Notes: generated from the letters alone by a model not told the origin. 64,000 nucleotides of DNA from Nitrospirales bacterium (GCA_029261355.1 JAJDBM010000024.1:248001-312000), one strand, 5' to 3'. Positions 36,010 through 45,995 are shown, counted from the first letter of the stretch. Numbers and translations are program-made.

Positions 36010-36080
36010 ACAAAGGCCTCGTTCATAATGTCACACTACACAATGATCATTCAGCATAGCCTTTGTTCACTTCGCTAGCA

Positions 36081-37046
36081 TCATTGTTGTTCCACGTCTT
36101 TCGCGCAGCGCACCCCATGCGCGGCATTCGCAGTTGTTGGGGCATTGTAGATTCGTACGCCTGTACCAAGATACGAGGGGGAGCTTGACCAAGCCCCACC
36201 TCGGAGCACTTTAAAATGTCCGATGGATGGCCCTTGAGGATTCTTCCTTGGGCTTTCCACGTAGTAGTCATTCGCATACCAATCAGCCACCCATTCCGAC
36301 ACATTCCCAATCATGTCATACAGGCCCCATGCATTTGGGACGAAGGTTCCTACTGGTGCTGTTCGGACATAGTGGTCATCGTAATTGTCGAGAATCGGCC
36401 ATGGACGATCTGAAAAATTTTGTTTGTGTGTCTGGTCGGCCACATTCCCCACCTCTCTTGATCCTGACTGCGCCTTCCCCAACCAGATATTCGTCGCTGA
36501 ACCTGCACGGGCTGCATACTCCCATTCCGCCTCAATCGGAAGACGTTTTCCCATGCCCTCACAATATACTTTTGCATCATCCCATGTGAGCATGACAACT
36601 GGATGACTGCCCCGTCGTGAGGAAAAAACACTTTCCCGACCTTCCGGTTTCCGCCACCACGCCCCGTCAACTTCTGTCCATTGAGCAGCCTCCACATACG
36701 CCCATGCTTTGCCTTGAATCTCTGCCGTTGTCTTATAGCCACTCACGTTGACGAATTTTCGAAATTGACGGTTGGTCACTTCGTGCGTATCCAGGTAAAA
36801 GGCATTCAGAGAAACCGTATGTGAAGGATATTCATCTGCACTCCCCTGCTTATCTGACGAACCCATCTCAAATACACCAGCTGGAATGAACACCATTCCG
36901 GGAGGTGTTGCACGAACACCTGAAGTCACGCGATCAGAATCATTAGCCCAACCTTCGGTATCGACATCTAAGGCCAGACACCCCAACAACATAAGACACC
37001 CGAGCACAATTCGGGAAGGTGCAGCCATTTTTCCTCTAATACTCAT
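36081..37046 (-). CDS. Exported SUMF1/FGE-fold protein, non-catalytic type
   Basis: About 321 residues from the ATG at 37046. An N-terminal signal peptide (APSRIVLGCLMLLGCLALDV) is followed by a formylglycine-generating-enzyme-like domain: FIPAGVFEMGS, LDTHEVTNRQF, LPIEAEWEYAARAG, WGLYDMIGNVSEWVADWY and VLRGGAWSSSPSY. The two active-site cysteines of true FGE, which lie in the GGSWxCxxxYC region, are absent (Ser and Leu here), so it should not make formylglycine; such proteins often act as lectin- or scaffold-like periplasmic proteins. A longer start at 37094 spoils the signal peptide. Confidence 0.88.
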   Translation of the reverse strand: MSIRGKMAAPSRIVLGCLMLLGCLALDVDTEGWANDSDRVTSGVRATPPGMVFIPAGVFEMGSSDKQGSADEYPSHTVSLNAFYLDTHEVTNRQFRKFVNVSGYKTTAEIQGKAWAYVEAAQWTEVDGAWWRKPEGRESVFSSRRGSHPVVMLTWDDAKVYCEGMGKRLPIEAEWEYAARAGSATNIWLGKAQSGSREVGNVADQTHKQNFSDRPWPILDNYDDHYVRTAPVGTFVPNAWGLYDMIGNVSEWVADWYANDYYVESPRKNPQGPSIGHFKVLRGGAWSSSPSYLGTGVRIYNAPTTANAAHGVRCAKDVEQQ

Positions 37047-37216
37047 ATGTAGGACATTATCAGAAAAATTAGAACGTGAATAATGAAAACACACAATGTT
37101 GCTGACCAGCTATCCTATCATAAAACGGCCACAGTTCATTCCAGGCCAAACGGACCTCCTATTAAGACCGCATTTTATTTCACCGATAGGGTAAGCGAAT
37201 AGTCTTGACCTCCTAA

Positions 37217-38773
37217 ATGCTAAATGACGTTATGCGCAGAATAAACATGTTTTCCTCAAACACCCCATCAGGACATACACGTGTCATGCTGCCTATCTTG
37301 CTCTGCGCCTTAGTCGTCATCATCGTTTGTGCCTGGGTTATGTTTTCATTGAAAAATCACAACATCGAACAAGTCGGAGTCGACAAAGCCAAGGCTTTAG
37401 CTGATCAGGTAAAGTCGTTACGGACATTTTACACATCACAAGTCGTGACTCGGGCTAAAAGCGCTGGCATGCGCATTAATTATGACTGGCAACAGCATGA
37501 TCGCACACTCCCACTCCCAGCAACATTCACCAATGTTTTGGGAAAGGCCATTGAAAAGGAGAATCCGGGAACACGGATTCGACTCCTTAGTCAATTCCCC
37601 TTTCCCCATCGTCAAGCGACAGAATCCTATGACTCATTCGAACGAACAGCCTTAACGGCATTAGAGCAAGACCCCACGAAAGCCTTTTATCGTTTTGAAA
37701 CACTCGATGGTCAGCTCTCTATCAGATATGCCGTGGCAGATGTGATGCGTGAATCTTGTGTGAACTGCCACAATACACATCCTGAAACACCAAAAAATGA
37801 TTGGAAGGTTGGTGATGTACGTGGCATCGTCGAAGTCACCTCTCCAGTCGGCGTTATTGCCGCGGACTTGGAGTCAGGAACGATGTGGCTCCTGTTCGTC
37901 GTCGCCACTGGACTTGCCTTGGTGGTCGGGGTAAGTCGCATCGCCTTCAAAAAACCCATCCAAGAAGTCGTTCATGTCCTCTCTTCAACGTCAACACAAA
38001 TAGCTGCAACGATTGAAGAACAGGATCGCATGGCTTCGTTGCAATCTGGCTCCGTTCAAGACACCACCGTCACCATGGAAGAACTGAAAGCTTCATCAAT
38101 GAAGGTCGCGGAACAATCTGAAACAGCTGCGACAGGCGCCCAAACCGCGTCAACTCTTGCGGAACAAGGTGCCATTGCAATTCAAGATGTTATCGACAGT
38201 ATGAACGACGTCAGACAGAAGGTCGAAACCATCGCCCGTCAAATCGGACACCTACATGAGCAGAGTGGTCAAATTGAAAGTATCACAAGACTCGTTACTG
38301 ATTTGGCGAATCAAACCAATCTCTTGTCTCTGAACGCTGCAATTGAGGCTGTGCGAGCTGGAGAACATGGGAAAGGGTTTGCCGTCGTTGCTGGAGAAAT
38401 TCGAAAATTGGCAGACCAAAGCAAAGCTTCAGCTGAAAAGATTCAAGGCTTGGTAGGTAAAATCCAAAAAAATACCACCGAAACAGTCCTCTCGACCGAA
38501 GAAGGAACGTCAACCGTCAAAGCAACAACCACACTGGCGCAAAGTGCGGCAGAATCGTTCGCTGGCGTACAAACGGCTGTCACCAAAGCCTTTGAAAGTG
38601 CCTTGCAAATTTCGCTGAATGTCAAACAACAGGCAAGTGCGATTAAACCTGTCGTTGAAGCCATGGAAGCTGTCACAGCAGGTGCAAAGGAGACTGCGGC
38701 AGGGTTGCATGAAACAAAAATTGGCATTCATACGCTGAAAGAAACCGCCGACCGTCTGAAGGCCATGGTGTAA
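37217..38773 (+). CDS. Methyl-accepting chemoreceptor with periplasmic DUF3365-type heme sensor
   Basis: A 518-residue receptor: membrane helix at about 24-45, a periplasmic domain of about 175 residues, a second helix near 222-240 and a cytoplasmic signalling domain without an obvious HAMP. The periplasmic part ends with CVNCH (residues 181-185), a covalent c-type heme motif, in the context [18 protein letters not shown] typical of DUF3365/Tll0287-like domains. The receptor tip is [20 protein letters not shown]. It is first in the operon with cheR, cheW, cheA and cheB, so it is probably the dedicated input: a redox or gas sensor. Confidence 0.9.
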   Translation: MLNDVMRRINMFSSNTPSGHTRVMLPILLCALVVIIVCAWVMFSLKNHNIEQVGVDKAKALADQVKSLRTFYTSQVVTRAKSAGMRINYDWQQHDRTLPLPATFTNVLGKAIEKENPGTRIRLLSQFPFPHRQATESYDSFERTALTALEQDPTKAFYRFETLDGQLSIRYAVADVMRESCVNCHNTHPETPKNDWKVGDVRGIVEVTSPVGVIAADLESGTMWLLFVVATGLALVVGVSRIAFKKPIQEVVHVLSSTSTQIAATIEEQDRMASLQSGSVQDTTVTMEELKASSMKVAEQSETAATGAQTASTLAEQGAIAIQDVIDSMNDVRQKVETIARQIGHLHEQSGQIESITRLVTDLANQTNLLSLNAAIEAVRAGEHGKGFAVVAGEIRKLADQSKASAEKIQGLVGKIQKNTTETVLSTEEGTSTVKATTTLAQSAAESFAGVQTAVTKAFESALQISLNVKQQASAIKPVVEAMEAVTAGAKETAAGLHETKIGIHTLKETADRLKAMV

Positions 38774-38841
38774 GACTATGGTGAGACAGACGGGGATACC
38801 CCAGCTAAATCTGAAAAATTCAACCGAATCATACCGTCCTC

Positions 38842-39693
38842 ATGATACATCAAGCTGTCAAATCCTTTTCTCTTCTCATTACCACGCGTACAGGTGTCTG
38901 TTTTCCCGATGATGCCCAAACAAAACTCAACACCGTACTCGATACGCGATTAACGGCTCATCAGCTTTCCCACCCCCACGACTATTTGCAATTACTCTCG
39001 AGGACATCTATCGAAAGTGTCAACGAATGGAATTGCATTATTCCACTTCTCATTAATGGCGAATCATATTTTTTTCGAGATGAGGAACAATTTCGCCTTC
39101 TCCGAGAGACGATCCTTCCCACATTGCTACTCCAATCGCCAGAACAATCGACATTCACGATCTGGAGTGCCGGATGTTCAACAGGAGAGGAGGTCTACTC
39201 TGTCGCCATACTTCTTGACCAAATGTCTGGGAACATCGGAAATAAAGACATACATATCATTGGAACAGACCTTAACCAACAAGCCCTCGAGCATGCTCAA
39301 CAGGGCAAATATAACGCCTGGGCGTTCCGCACAGTCGATCCAGTTTTACGGGAACGTTACTTCACGCATGATCATGACGTATGGGGCCTATGTCCAGAAA
39401 TTCGCCAACGGGTCACCTTTCATCAGCTCAATATATTACATGACCCTATTCCAAACTATTCTCTTGGCCTCATGAATGTGGATATTATTCTTTGTCGAAA
39501 TGTCTTGCTCTACTTTGATAGGGAGTCTACAGCCTGTGTGTTGGGGAAACTAAAAAAGGCACTTAGTTCTCGTGGCGTTCTCATTACTGGCCATCATGAT
39601 TCGGCCAATCAAGCAGTCGATGGACTTGTCCCTGGCCCAACCCCAGCCATACTTATTCACTCAGAACATTCGAGCCGCTTAGTCTCACAATGA
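38842..39693 (+). CDS. cheR: Chemoreceptor methyltransferase CheR
   Basis: A 283-residue SAM-dependent methyltransferase that methylates glutamates on chemoreceptors. The N-terminal helical domain is followed by the catalytic domain with ESYFFRDEEQF, IWSAGCSTGEEVYS (SAM-binding loop), IIGTDLNQQALEHAQQGKY and IILCRNVLLYFD. Length is normal (about 275-285). Its stop overlaps the start of the CheW gene by 4 bases. Confidence 0.95.
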   Translation: MIHQAVKSFSLLITTRTGVCFPDDAQTKLNTVLDTRLTAHQLSHPHDYLQLLSRTSIESVNEWNCIIPLLINGESYFFRDEEQFRLLRETILPTLLLQSPEQSTFTIWSAGCSTGEEVYSVAILLDQMSGNIGNKDIHIIGTDLNQQALEHAQQGKYNAWAFRTVDPVLRERYFTHDHDVWGLCPEIRQRVTFHQLNILHDPIPNYSLGLMNVDIILCRNVLLYFDRESTACVLGKLKKALSSRGVLITGHHDSANQAVDGLVPGPTPAILIHSEHSSRLVSQ

Positions 39694-40796
39694 TTGATCA
39701 ACCTCAAGCCCATGCGTCCATGGTTCCAGCGGAGAAAACCGACACCATTCTATTGTGGTGTTGGGGTGGACATGAATACGCCATTGACGCACAACATGTG
39801 AGTGAAGTCGTCGCACTTCCAGAATTGCTCCGACCACCAGATCTCCCTCCCTCCATCGTCGGACTACTCGATTATCGGGGAAATCTCGTATATGTCACGG
39901 ATCTCGATCATGTGATTCATGATAATTCTCACCCATACAAACTCTCCTACTCCGTCATGCTCGTTCACGCAGCTAATCATCTATTTGGACTTGTGGCAGA
40001 AGAGTTCCATGGGCTACACCAGGTCACGTCGCATGACATCAGCACATTGAACGAACATCCATGCTCTCCTTCTCATATGAATCCAATCGTAAGCGGTGTC
40101 GTCACCATCCACACCCGTCGAATTTTCCTGATAGACTCTTCAGATATTGCATTACGGATAACAGAAACCCACCACCTATCATCAGACCTCTCTGCCACGT
40201 TCCAGCAAAAGGATAAATCTGCGAACATCTTCACAGCACATCTCCCCTTAACGGAATCCTGTTCGACCGCCTCGTTGCTTCAAGATCAGAGTGAGTTACG
40301 ACGCCGAGCTTTACAGATTCGAGAGGTTCCGACTCAAGAGAAATCCACGCCACAACTGACATTAGCCATCATTCAATTGGGTCAAGAACGATATGGCATC
40401 GACCTTGCCACGTTGCGTGAATGTGCCGAAAGTTATGAGATTAGCCCAATACCCTGTTGCCCACCTCACATACTTGGTCACGTAAATCATCATGGAGATA
40501 TCCTCCTAGTGGTGAATATTGCCGAGTATGTATTCGTACCCGAGACCTTTACGACTCAAGGGACTAAAATTATGATTGTCGATCTTCCTCAATCATGCGT
40601 GGCGGTACCAGTACATGACATCATTGACACAATTACGATTGATTCTGATGCTGTACTTCCCTCTTCATCCTGGAATCCATCTGAGCATGAACCACTCGTG
40701 AAAGGACTGTTTGCATACGAAGGCACAAATCTTGGACTCCTTGACCTTCAATATCTTTTGACCAGCGAGGCCGTCATCGTTAAGGACAACCTATAA
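39690..40796 (+). CDS. cheW: Tandem CheW-domain coupling protein
   Basis: A 368-residue protein with two CheW folds, one at about residues 18-165 (ILLWCWGGHEYAIDAQHVSE; IVGLLDYRGNLVYVTDLD) and one at about 225-365 (LAIIQLGQERYGIDLATLRE; ILGHVNHHGDILLVVNIAEY), joined by a polar linker. CheW links receptors to CheA; tandem forms could bridge two partners in an array. It is translationally coupled to cheR. There is no receiver domain, so it is not CheV. Confidence 0.9.
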   Translation: MIDQPQAHASMVPAEKTDTILLWCWGGHEYAIDAQHVSEVVALPELLRPPDLPPSIVGLLDYRGNLVYVTDLDHVIHDNSHPYKLSYSVMLVHAANHLFGLVAEEFHGLHQVTSHDISTLNEHPCSPSHMNPIVSGVVTIHTRRIFLIDSSDIALRITETHHLSSDLSATFQQKDKSANIFTAHLPLTESCSTASLLQDQSELRRRALQIREVPTQEKSTPQLTLAIIQLGQERYGIDLATLRECAESYEISPIPCCPPHILGHVNHHGDILLVVNIAEYVFVPETFTTQGTKIMIVDLPQSCVAVPVHDIIDTITIDSDAVLPSSSWNPSEHEPLVKGLFAYEGTNLGLLDLQYLLTSEAVIVKDNL

Positions 40797-40838
40797 AAAC
40801 ACTTTCACCATGAAATCTTTACAGTACGAGACCATGAC

Positions 40839-42890
40839 GTGAAAATCGAAGACGAAGAATTACGCGACCTGTTTCGAATGGAGAGCGAGGAATACCTGCA
40901 ACGCATGGATGATGGATTGGTCCGCTTAGAAACGGATCCACAAGACCTTGAATGTGTGGGGCAGATGTTTCGAGATGCCCATAGCCTCAAAGGAGCCGCG
41001 CGCATGCTCGGCGCAGAAGATGTCGAAGCTTTAGCTCACCGCTTTGAAGATCTACTTGGCGCCGCACGTCGTGGCCAGATGGCTCTCGATCCACTCACCG
41101 TCTCCAATCTGTATTCCGCCCTCGATGGGATTCGTCATCTGGTTGACGAAGTCATCACTGGAAACCCTAGTGGCATCAACCTCTTAAGCATTCTCGAATC
41201 GTTGCATCAAAGCTCCACAGAGAGTCCATCAGAGCAAAATAGTCAATTACTCCCTCCCCCTGCCTCTCATGAGTCAGAAAACAGCATTAATCACGAATCA
41301 CAAGCTAGTAAGGCTCCTGATGCGCATCAGGCTACCGATATGACCGCATTTGCCACACATACCGAAAACGTATCGAAGACCAACGCCCCACTATTGGATT
41401 CTTCAGAACTGATGGATTCTTCAGAACTGACTAAGAATTCGAATTTTCGTATTGATACCCTACGAGTTGACCCGAAAAAACTCGACCACTTACTCATTCA
41501 GGCAAGCCAGTTATCAATTCACTCCAAACAACTCTCTCAGCATGTCTCGGATATCGGACGATTGATTCGACTCTCAGAACAATGGGAGCAGAACTTGCTT
41601 GAATTCCAAATGCCCGTTCCGGATATGGCAGCGACTCAAGAAAGCCACACCACAACCAACGACCGACCTCTCTGCCATATCGATCCAGACGTCCAACGTG
41701 AGCTACGTACCTTACGTGAGACACTCATACAGACGGCCCAAACAAATCAGCACTACCTCGAGAGCCTCGCACGCAAATTGGATGATGGCATTAGGCAAGT
41801 ACGTCTTTTACCCTTATCAACGATCTTCCAACTGTTCCCTCGATTGGTGCGCGATTTGGAACGGTCATTGAGCAAATCAATAAAACTGACGATTGAAGGT
41901 GGAGACACTACCGCTGACAAGCAAATCATCGAAGACATGAAAGAACCTCTCGTCCATTTGGTTCGCAATGCCGTGGATCACGGGATCGAGGCTCCTGGTG
42001 AACGTCTAAGTGCTGGAAAATCTGCTCAAGGTCACCTGATATTACGGGCATACCACACGGCCACCCACGCCGTCATAGAAGTTCAAGATGATGGACGCGG
42101 ACTCAATGACGAAGCCATTAAAGCTACGGCACTTCGTCGTCATCTCTACTCACAAGATCAACTCAACATTCTGTCACCTCGTCAGATTCATGCACTCATT
42201 TTTGCGCCAGGCTTCTCAACCAGCAGCCGCACAACAGAAGTCTCAGGTAGAGGAATTGGAATGGACGCGGTCCGGGCTCAAGTGGAACAACGGAAAGGAT
42301 TGCTCCATGTTGAATCACAACCTGGCCAAGGACTCACCATTCGTATGTCATTACCCTTATCCTTGCTCACGACCCGAGTGCTGTTGGTGCAAGTTGCTGG
42401 ACAGCGTTTTGGTTTACCGTTGGATTATGTCGCAAGGACATTATTGGTCGATCCCAAAGATCACATTACAATAAAAAGTCATACAGCCATCATGATTGAG
42501 GGAAGCCCAGTTTTCTTATCTTCTCTCAGACAGCTCTTACGGCTTAAACACGATACTCCCCTGCTTCCCCCACATCCCTCAGTTGTTGCACTCACAGGTC
42601 AGACTCAACCCTACGTCATATTACAAACGGGTGATCAACAGTGGGGGTACCTCGTCGACAGCTTTGTAAATGAAGAAGAACTGATTATTAAGTCATTGCA
42701 TCCCTTACTTAAAAAGGTTCGGCATGTGTCGGGGTGTTCCATTCTAAATGATGGTCGTGTCTGCACCATCCTCAACCCAATCGATTTAATGGCTTCGTCT
42801 CACCAAGTTCCTCTTTCGTTGAATTCAACGACTCCCCACATTTCGAAAAGCCCCAATGCCTGGACATTCGGCCAGGGAGTTGCCACATGA
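40839..42890 (+). CDS. cheA: Chemotaxis histidine kinase CheA
   Basis: A 683-residue kinase: HPt domain (residues 1-110, phosphoacceptor His48 in FRDAHSLKGAARML), a polar linker, dimerisation domain (RIDTLRVDPKKLDHLL onward), HATPase (HLVRNAVDHGIE, GRGLND, FSTSSRTTEVSGRGIGMD) and C-terminal CheW-like domain. There is no P2 domain that I recognise and no fused receiver. The linker contains a perfect 18-base tandem repeat. The GTG start is 42 bases after the CheW gene. In the absence of CheY, its output is most likely the receiver-cyclase at the operon's end. Confidence 0.95.
   Translation: MKIEDEELRDLFRMESEEYLQRMDDGLVRLETDPQDLECVGQMFRDAHSLKGAARMLGAEDVEALAHRFEDLLGAARRGQMALDPLTVSNLYSALDGIRHLVDEVITGNPSGINLLSILESLHQSSTESPSEQNSQLLPPPASHESENSINHESQASKAPDAHQATDMTAFATHTENVSKTNAPLLDSSELMDSSELTKNSNFRIDTLRVDPKKLDHLLIQASQLSIHSKQLSQHVSDIGRLIRLSEQWEQNLLEFQMPVPDMAATQESHTTTNDRPLCHIDPDVQRELRTLRETLIQTAQTNQHYLESLARKLDDGIRQVRLLPLSTIFQLFPRLVRDLERSLSKSIKLTIEGGDTTADKQIIEDMKEPLVHLVRNAVDHGIEAPGERLSAGKSAQGHLILRAYHTATHAVIEVQDDGRGLNDEAIKATALRRHLYSQDQLNILSPRQIHALIFAPGFSTSSRTTEVSGRGIGMDAVRAQVEQRKGLLHVESQPGQGLTIRMSLPLSLLTTRVLLVQVAGQRFGLPLDYVARTLLVDPKDHITIKSHTAIMIEGSPVFLSSLRQLLRLKHDTPLLPPHPSVVALTGQTQPYVILQTGDQQWGYLVDSFVNEEELIIKSLHPLLKKVRHVSGCSILNDGRVCTILNPIDLMASSHQVPLSLNSTTPHISKSPNAWTFGQGVAT
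41396..41431 (+). repeat. 18-bp tandem duplication in the cheA linker
   Basis: GGATTCTTCAGAACTGAT is followed directly by a second copy with one change (final T to C), encoding DSSEL-M-DSSEL-T. It lies in the linker between HPt and dimerisation domains, where length variation is tolerated. Confidence 0.8.
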
Positions 42891-43957
42891 TTTCAGAACC
42901 TGTTCGTATTTTCTTGATTGACCAGCCAGAATGGGTTCAGAAACTTCATAGCCTGATACACGATTCACCTGAGGTGACGATCGTTGGCACAGCCTCTAAC
43001 AGCCAGGAGGCTCACATGCAGATCGGCTCGATACAAGCTGACGTGATTTGCCTCAATCTTACGAATCCGATTCTTGACGGGATACATTTGCTCCGCACTG
43101 TCATGGCAAACCACCCCACCCCTTTTATCGTATTTATCAATAAGAGTGAAGAGCACATACGGTCTCAGCTACAAGAATTCGAGCAAACAGGGACCATTCA
43201 AGTCATCACACGTACAGAACATCCTAACGATGACGTTCCATCAATTAATGCATCACAATTCCTCCAAACACTCAAGGTACTTGGGGGAGTCATGGTGTTG
43301 AGTCGTCCACATCAACGCCATGATAGACATAGTCAGACACAGCATCATGACCTCTCTTCTCAGATTACATCACCACCAGGGAAAATTGTCGCGATTGGCG
43401 CATCGACTGGTGGACCTCGAGCCTTCGCGGCTCTCTTTCGTCAACTGCCACGTAGCCTTTCTGTTCCAATAATTTGTGTCCAACATTTAAGTCTTGGCTT
43501 TACTTCAGAACTGGTTCGATGGCTTCAAGAAGATAGTGCAATCCAGGTGACAATCGCTAAATCTGGAGTTGACCCACAACCGGGGATTGCCTACTTCCCT
43601 GAAGAACAAACCCATCTAACCATCGATTCAACTGGCGCGCTTCACTCATCCCACCTATCGCCAACTCAAGGACACCATCAAGCAATTGATGAAACGTTTC
43701 AGAGCATTGCACAGTTTTATGGTCCAAGCGCCATTGGGGTGCTTCTTACTGGCATGGGGTGCGATGGCATGAAGGGAATGCAAGCCATCTCTCAAGCAGG
43801 GGGAACGACCATCGCGCAAACGACCGAGTCTTGCGTAGTGGCCAGCATGCCACAAGCCGTCATTGACGCAAAGGCGGCCACTCACGTTCTACCACTTGAG
43901 CGAATGACACCAACCTTACTTCAGCTCATTGGTCAACCACACAAGGTAAGACAATGA
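42887..43957 (+). CDS. cheB: Chemoreceptor methylesterase CheB with degenerate receiver
   Basis: A 356-residue protein that removes methyl groups from receptors. The C-terminal esterase domain is intact: VAIGASTGGPRAF (catalytic Ser), VQHLSLGFTSE (His) and GVLLTGMGCDGMKGM (Asp). The N-terminal receiver is degenerate: the acidic pair reads IDQP instead of VDDS, and the phosphoacceptor Asp of TLDVEMP is Asn57 (CLNLTNP). CheA phosphorylation of this CheB is therefore unlikely, so its activity may be constitutive or regulated otherwise. Its start overlaps the cheA stop by 4 bases. Confidence 0.94.
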   Translation: MISEPVRIFLIDQPEWVQKLHSLIHDSPEVTIVGTASNSQEAHMQIGSIQADVICLNLTNPILDGIHLLRTVMANHPTPFIVFINKSEEHIRSQLQEFEQTGTIQVITRTEHPNDDVPSINASQFLQTLKVLGGVMVLSRPHQRHDRHSQTQHHDLSSQITSPPGKIVAIGASTGGPRAFAALFRQLPRSLSVPIICVQHLSLGFTSELVRWLQEDSAIQVTIAKSGVDPQPGIAYFPEEQTHLTIDSTGALHSSHLSPTQGHHQAIDETFQSIAQFYGPSAIGVLLTGMGCDGMKGMQAISQAGGTTIAQTTESCVVASMPQAVIDAKAATHVLPLERMTPTLLQLIGQPHKVRQ

Positions 43958-45174
43958 ACAACACCATCTTGGTTGTTGAAGACAGCCCAGTCCAAGCCAC
44001 TCTTCTTCGACGAATGCTCACTCAACAAGGCTTTACAGTGACGATTGCCAAGCACGGTCAAGACGCGCTCTCTCAGCTCGCTCAACAATCGTTTATTCTT
44101 GTCATCTCAGATATTGAGATGCCTTTGATGAATGGATATCAATTGTGTAGAGCGATTAAACGTGACTCTAGACTTTGTCATATACCAGTCATCTTACTCA
44201 CCACGCTGTCTGAACCGAGTGATCTCATGGAAGGCTTGAACGCTGGAGCCGATAGCTTTATTACCAAGCCCTATGATGATGAAGTTCTCTTGTCACGTGT
44301 CAATTTCCTCTTAACGGTAGAGGACGCTCCATCGCAGGATAGCGAAATTTCTGTGCTGTTTGCAGGCTCACAATATCGCATTTCAGCAACACGACAACAT
44401 ATCCTCAATCTCCTGCTATCCACCTATGAGAATGCCAAGGGTCAAAATGTGGCATTAACCACGGCACAAATGGAATTGAAACGCCTGAATCAAGAAATTG
44501 AACAACGTCGACAAGAATCAGAACGATTGCTTTTAAACATTTTGCCAAAGACCGTCGCCGACGAACTCAAGATTACGGGCATCAGTCAACCAGTGAAATT
44601 CAACGACGTATCTGTCTTATTCACAGATTTCGTAGGATTTACGAGCATTGCCGAACGCCTTTCCCCCCAAGAATTGCTGAAGGAACTCGAAATCTATTTT
44701 AATTATTTTGATTCGATCATTGAACAGCATAGGCTAGAGAAAATAAAAACTATTGGTGATAGCTATATGGTAGCAGGCGGAGTTCCTGAGCCGAATGAGA
44801 CCCATGCAACTGATTGCGTCCTAGCGGCTTTAGCCATGCAACAATTTGTTGAACAACGCTATCAAGAACTCACGGCTCAAGGACGCTCCTGTTGGCGAAT
44901 GCGAGTTGGTGTGCACACGGGACCTGCCGTGGCAGGAGTCATTGGAAAAAAGAAATTCGCCTATGATCTCTGGGGCGATACGGTGAATTTAGCAAGTAGA
45001 ATGGAATCAACCGGAGAAGCAGGAAAGGTCAATATCTCTGACACAACCTACGAGCGAGTGAATAAAATGTTCCACATTGAGTCCCGTGGTAAGCTCAAAG
45101 TCAAACACAAAGATGACCTCAACATGTACTTCGTTCTTAGAAACAAAACTGAGCTAGAAGCTTCGGTTAGATGA
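43954..45174 (+). CDS. Response regulator-adenylate cyclase (class III)
   Basis: A 406-residue protein: an intact receiver (VVEDSP, phosphoacceptor Asp53 in VISDIEMPL, Lys in FITKPY), a coiled-coil connector (residues 160-195) and a class III cyclase domain (about 212-395). Metal-binding Asp225 (LFTDFVGFT) and Asp269 (GDSYMVAG), adenine-selecting Lys265 and Asp338 (YDLWGDTVN) and transition-state Asn345/Arg349 (NLASRM) are present, so it should make cAMP rather than cGMP. It overlaps cheB by 4 bases and replaces CheY as the operon's output. The nearest cNMP-binding domain is on TssG, about 6.5 kb away. Confidence 0.94.
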   Translation: MNNTILVVEDSPVQATLLRRMLTQQGFTVTIAKHGQDALSQLAQQSFILVISDIEMPLMNGYQLCRAIKRDSRLCHIPVILLTTLSEPSDLMEGLNAGADSFITKPYDDEVLLSRVNFLLTVEDAPSQDSEISVLFAGSQYRISATRQHILNLLLSTYENAKGQNVALTTAQMELKRLNQEIEQRRQESERLLLNILPKTVADELKITGISQPVKFNDVSVLFTDFVGFTSIAERLSPQELLKELEIYFNYFDSIIEQHRLEKIKTIGDSYMVAGGVPEPNETHATDCVLAALAMQQFVEQRYQELTAQGRSCWRMRVGVHTGPAVAGVIGKKKFAYDLWGDTVNLASRMESTGEAGKVNISDTTYERVNKMFHIESRGKLKVKHKDDLNMYFVLRNKTELEASVR

Positions 45175-45186
45175 TCAACACGAACA

Positions 45187-45933
45187 TCACAACCTTGCTG
45201 GCATTTGCATCACAAATCCTGCATAGCTATCAGCATTATTGAGTGCTTGAATATTAGTCATGTCATACCACGCACCTTGCGAAGGAACCCCAATTCCCCT
45301 CATGTCATTTTCCATCGCGACCATTCCACTTTCTGAAGGGAGATAGCACCAGTCACGCGCTCCGGCAAACTTATGAGCTGCTTCATGAATAATCACATGT
45401 GCGACCTTTGATTCATCGCCTGCTCGCAACAATGCAAATCGAAAATGAACACGGCCACCAAAACTCACTTGCCTCTCAGCATCTCTTCGACGAAGGATTT
45501 CACGATAGGCCATTCGGACATACCCAGAAGCCACTCCACCACGATTGGGATTAGAATCGACGATTTGGATATCACGCGTTCCTAGTCCATGTTGAACTCT
45601 GGATAAGCTATCATACGCAGTCTCGATAGTATTTCGAATCGTCGCCGCGCTCGCATCGCCTGCAACGCGAAAGAGGGACTTCAGGTTTTCTAGAAAATCT
45701 ACTGACAAGTCCATATCCGAACCACCACGTAATGCTCGCCGACTGTCTCGTGTAAGCGACAGAACTTCGTCAAGACGTCGTCTCGCCAAAACCATGGAGT
45801 CTCCCAACACCTGACCCTGAACAGCGGATACCGTTCCACCTGGCCTCGACACGGCATAAAAATCTCGAACCCGGACTCGATCTGATGCTTGCCCAACGAC
45901 CCGCTGCGTTACGGTATGATAGTAATTAGCCAT
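45187..45933 (-). CDS. Aspzincin (M35-like) metallopeptidase, candidate T6SS effector
   Basis: A 248-residue protein from the ATG at 45933 (TTTGGAGAAA upstream). The C-terminal third has HEAAH (residues 183-187), GARDWCY (191-197) and NADSYAGF (233-240), matching the aspzincin pattern HEXXH plus GTXDXXY and the NADSY segment of peptidyl-Lys metallopeptidase-like (M35) domains; Asp194 would be the third zinc ligand. There is no signal peptide, so export by another route is needed. Its position at the end of the T6SS effector block makes a T6SS cargo role plausible. Substrate unknown. Confidence 0.75.
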   Translation of the reverse strand: MANYYHTVTQRVVGQASDRVRVRDFYAVSRPGGTVSAVQGQVLGDSMVLARRRLDEVLSLTRDSRRALRGGSDMDLSVDFLENLKSLFRVAGDASAATIRNTIETAYDSLSRVQHGLGTRDIQIVDSNPNRGGVASGYVRMAYREILRRRDAERQVSFGGRVHFRFALLRAGDESKVAHVIIHEAAHKFAGARDWCYLPSESGMVAMENDMRGIGVPSQGAWYDMTNIQALNNADSYAGFVMQMPARL

Positions 45934-45995
45934 GTATTTTCTCCAAACTGATTTGACGGTATTTAGACTACACGACAATTAAATGTACCCAGACA

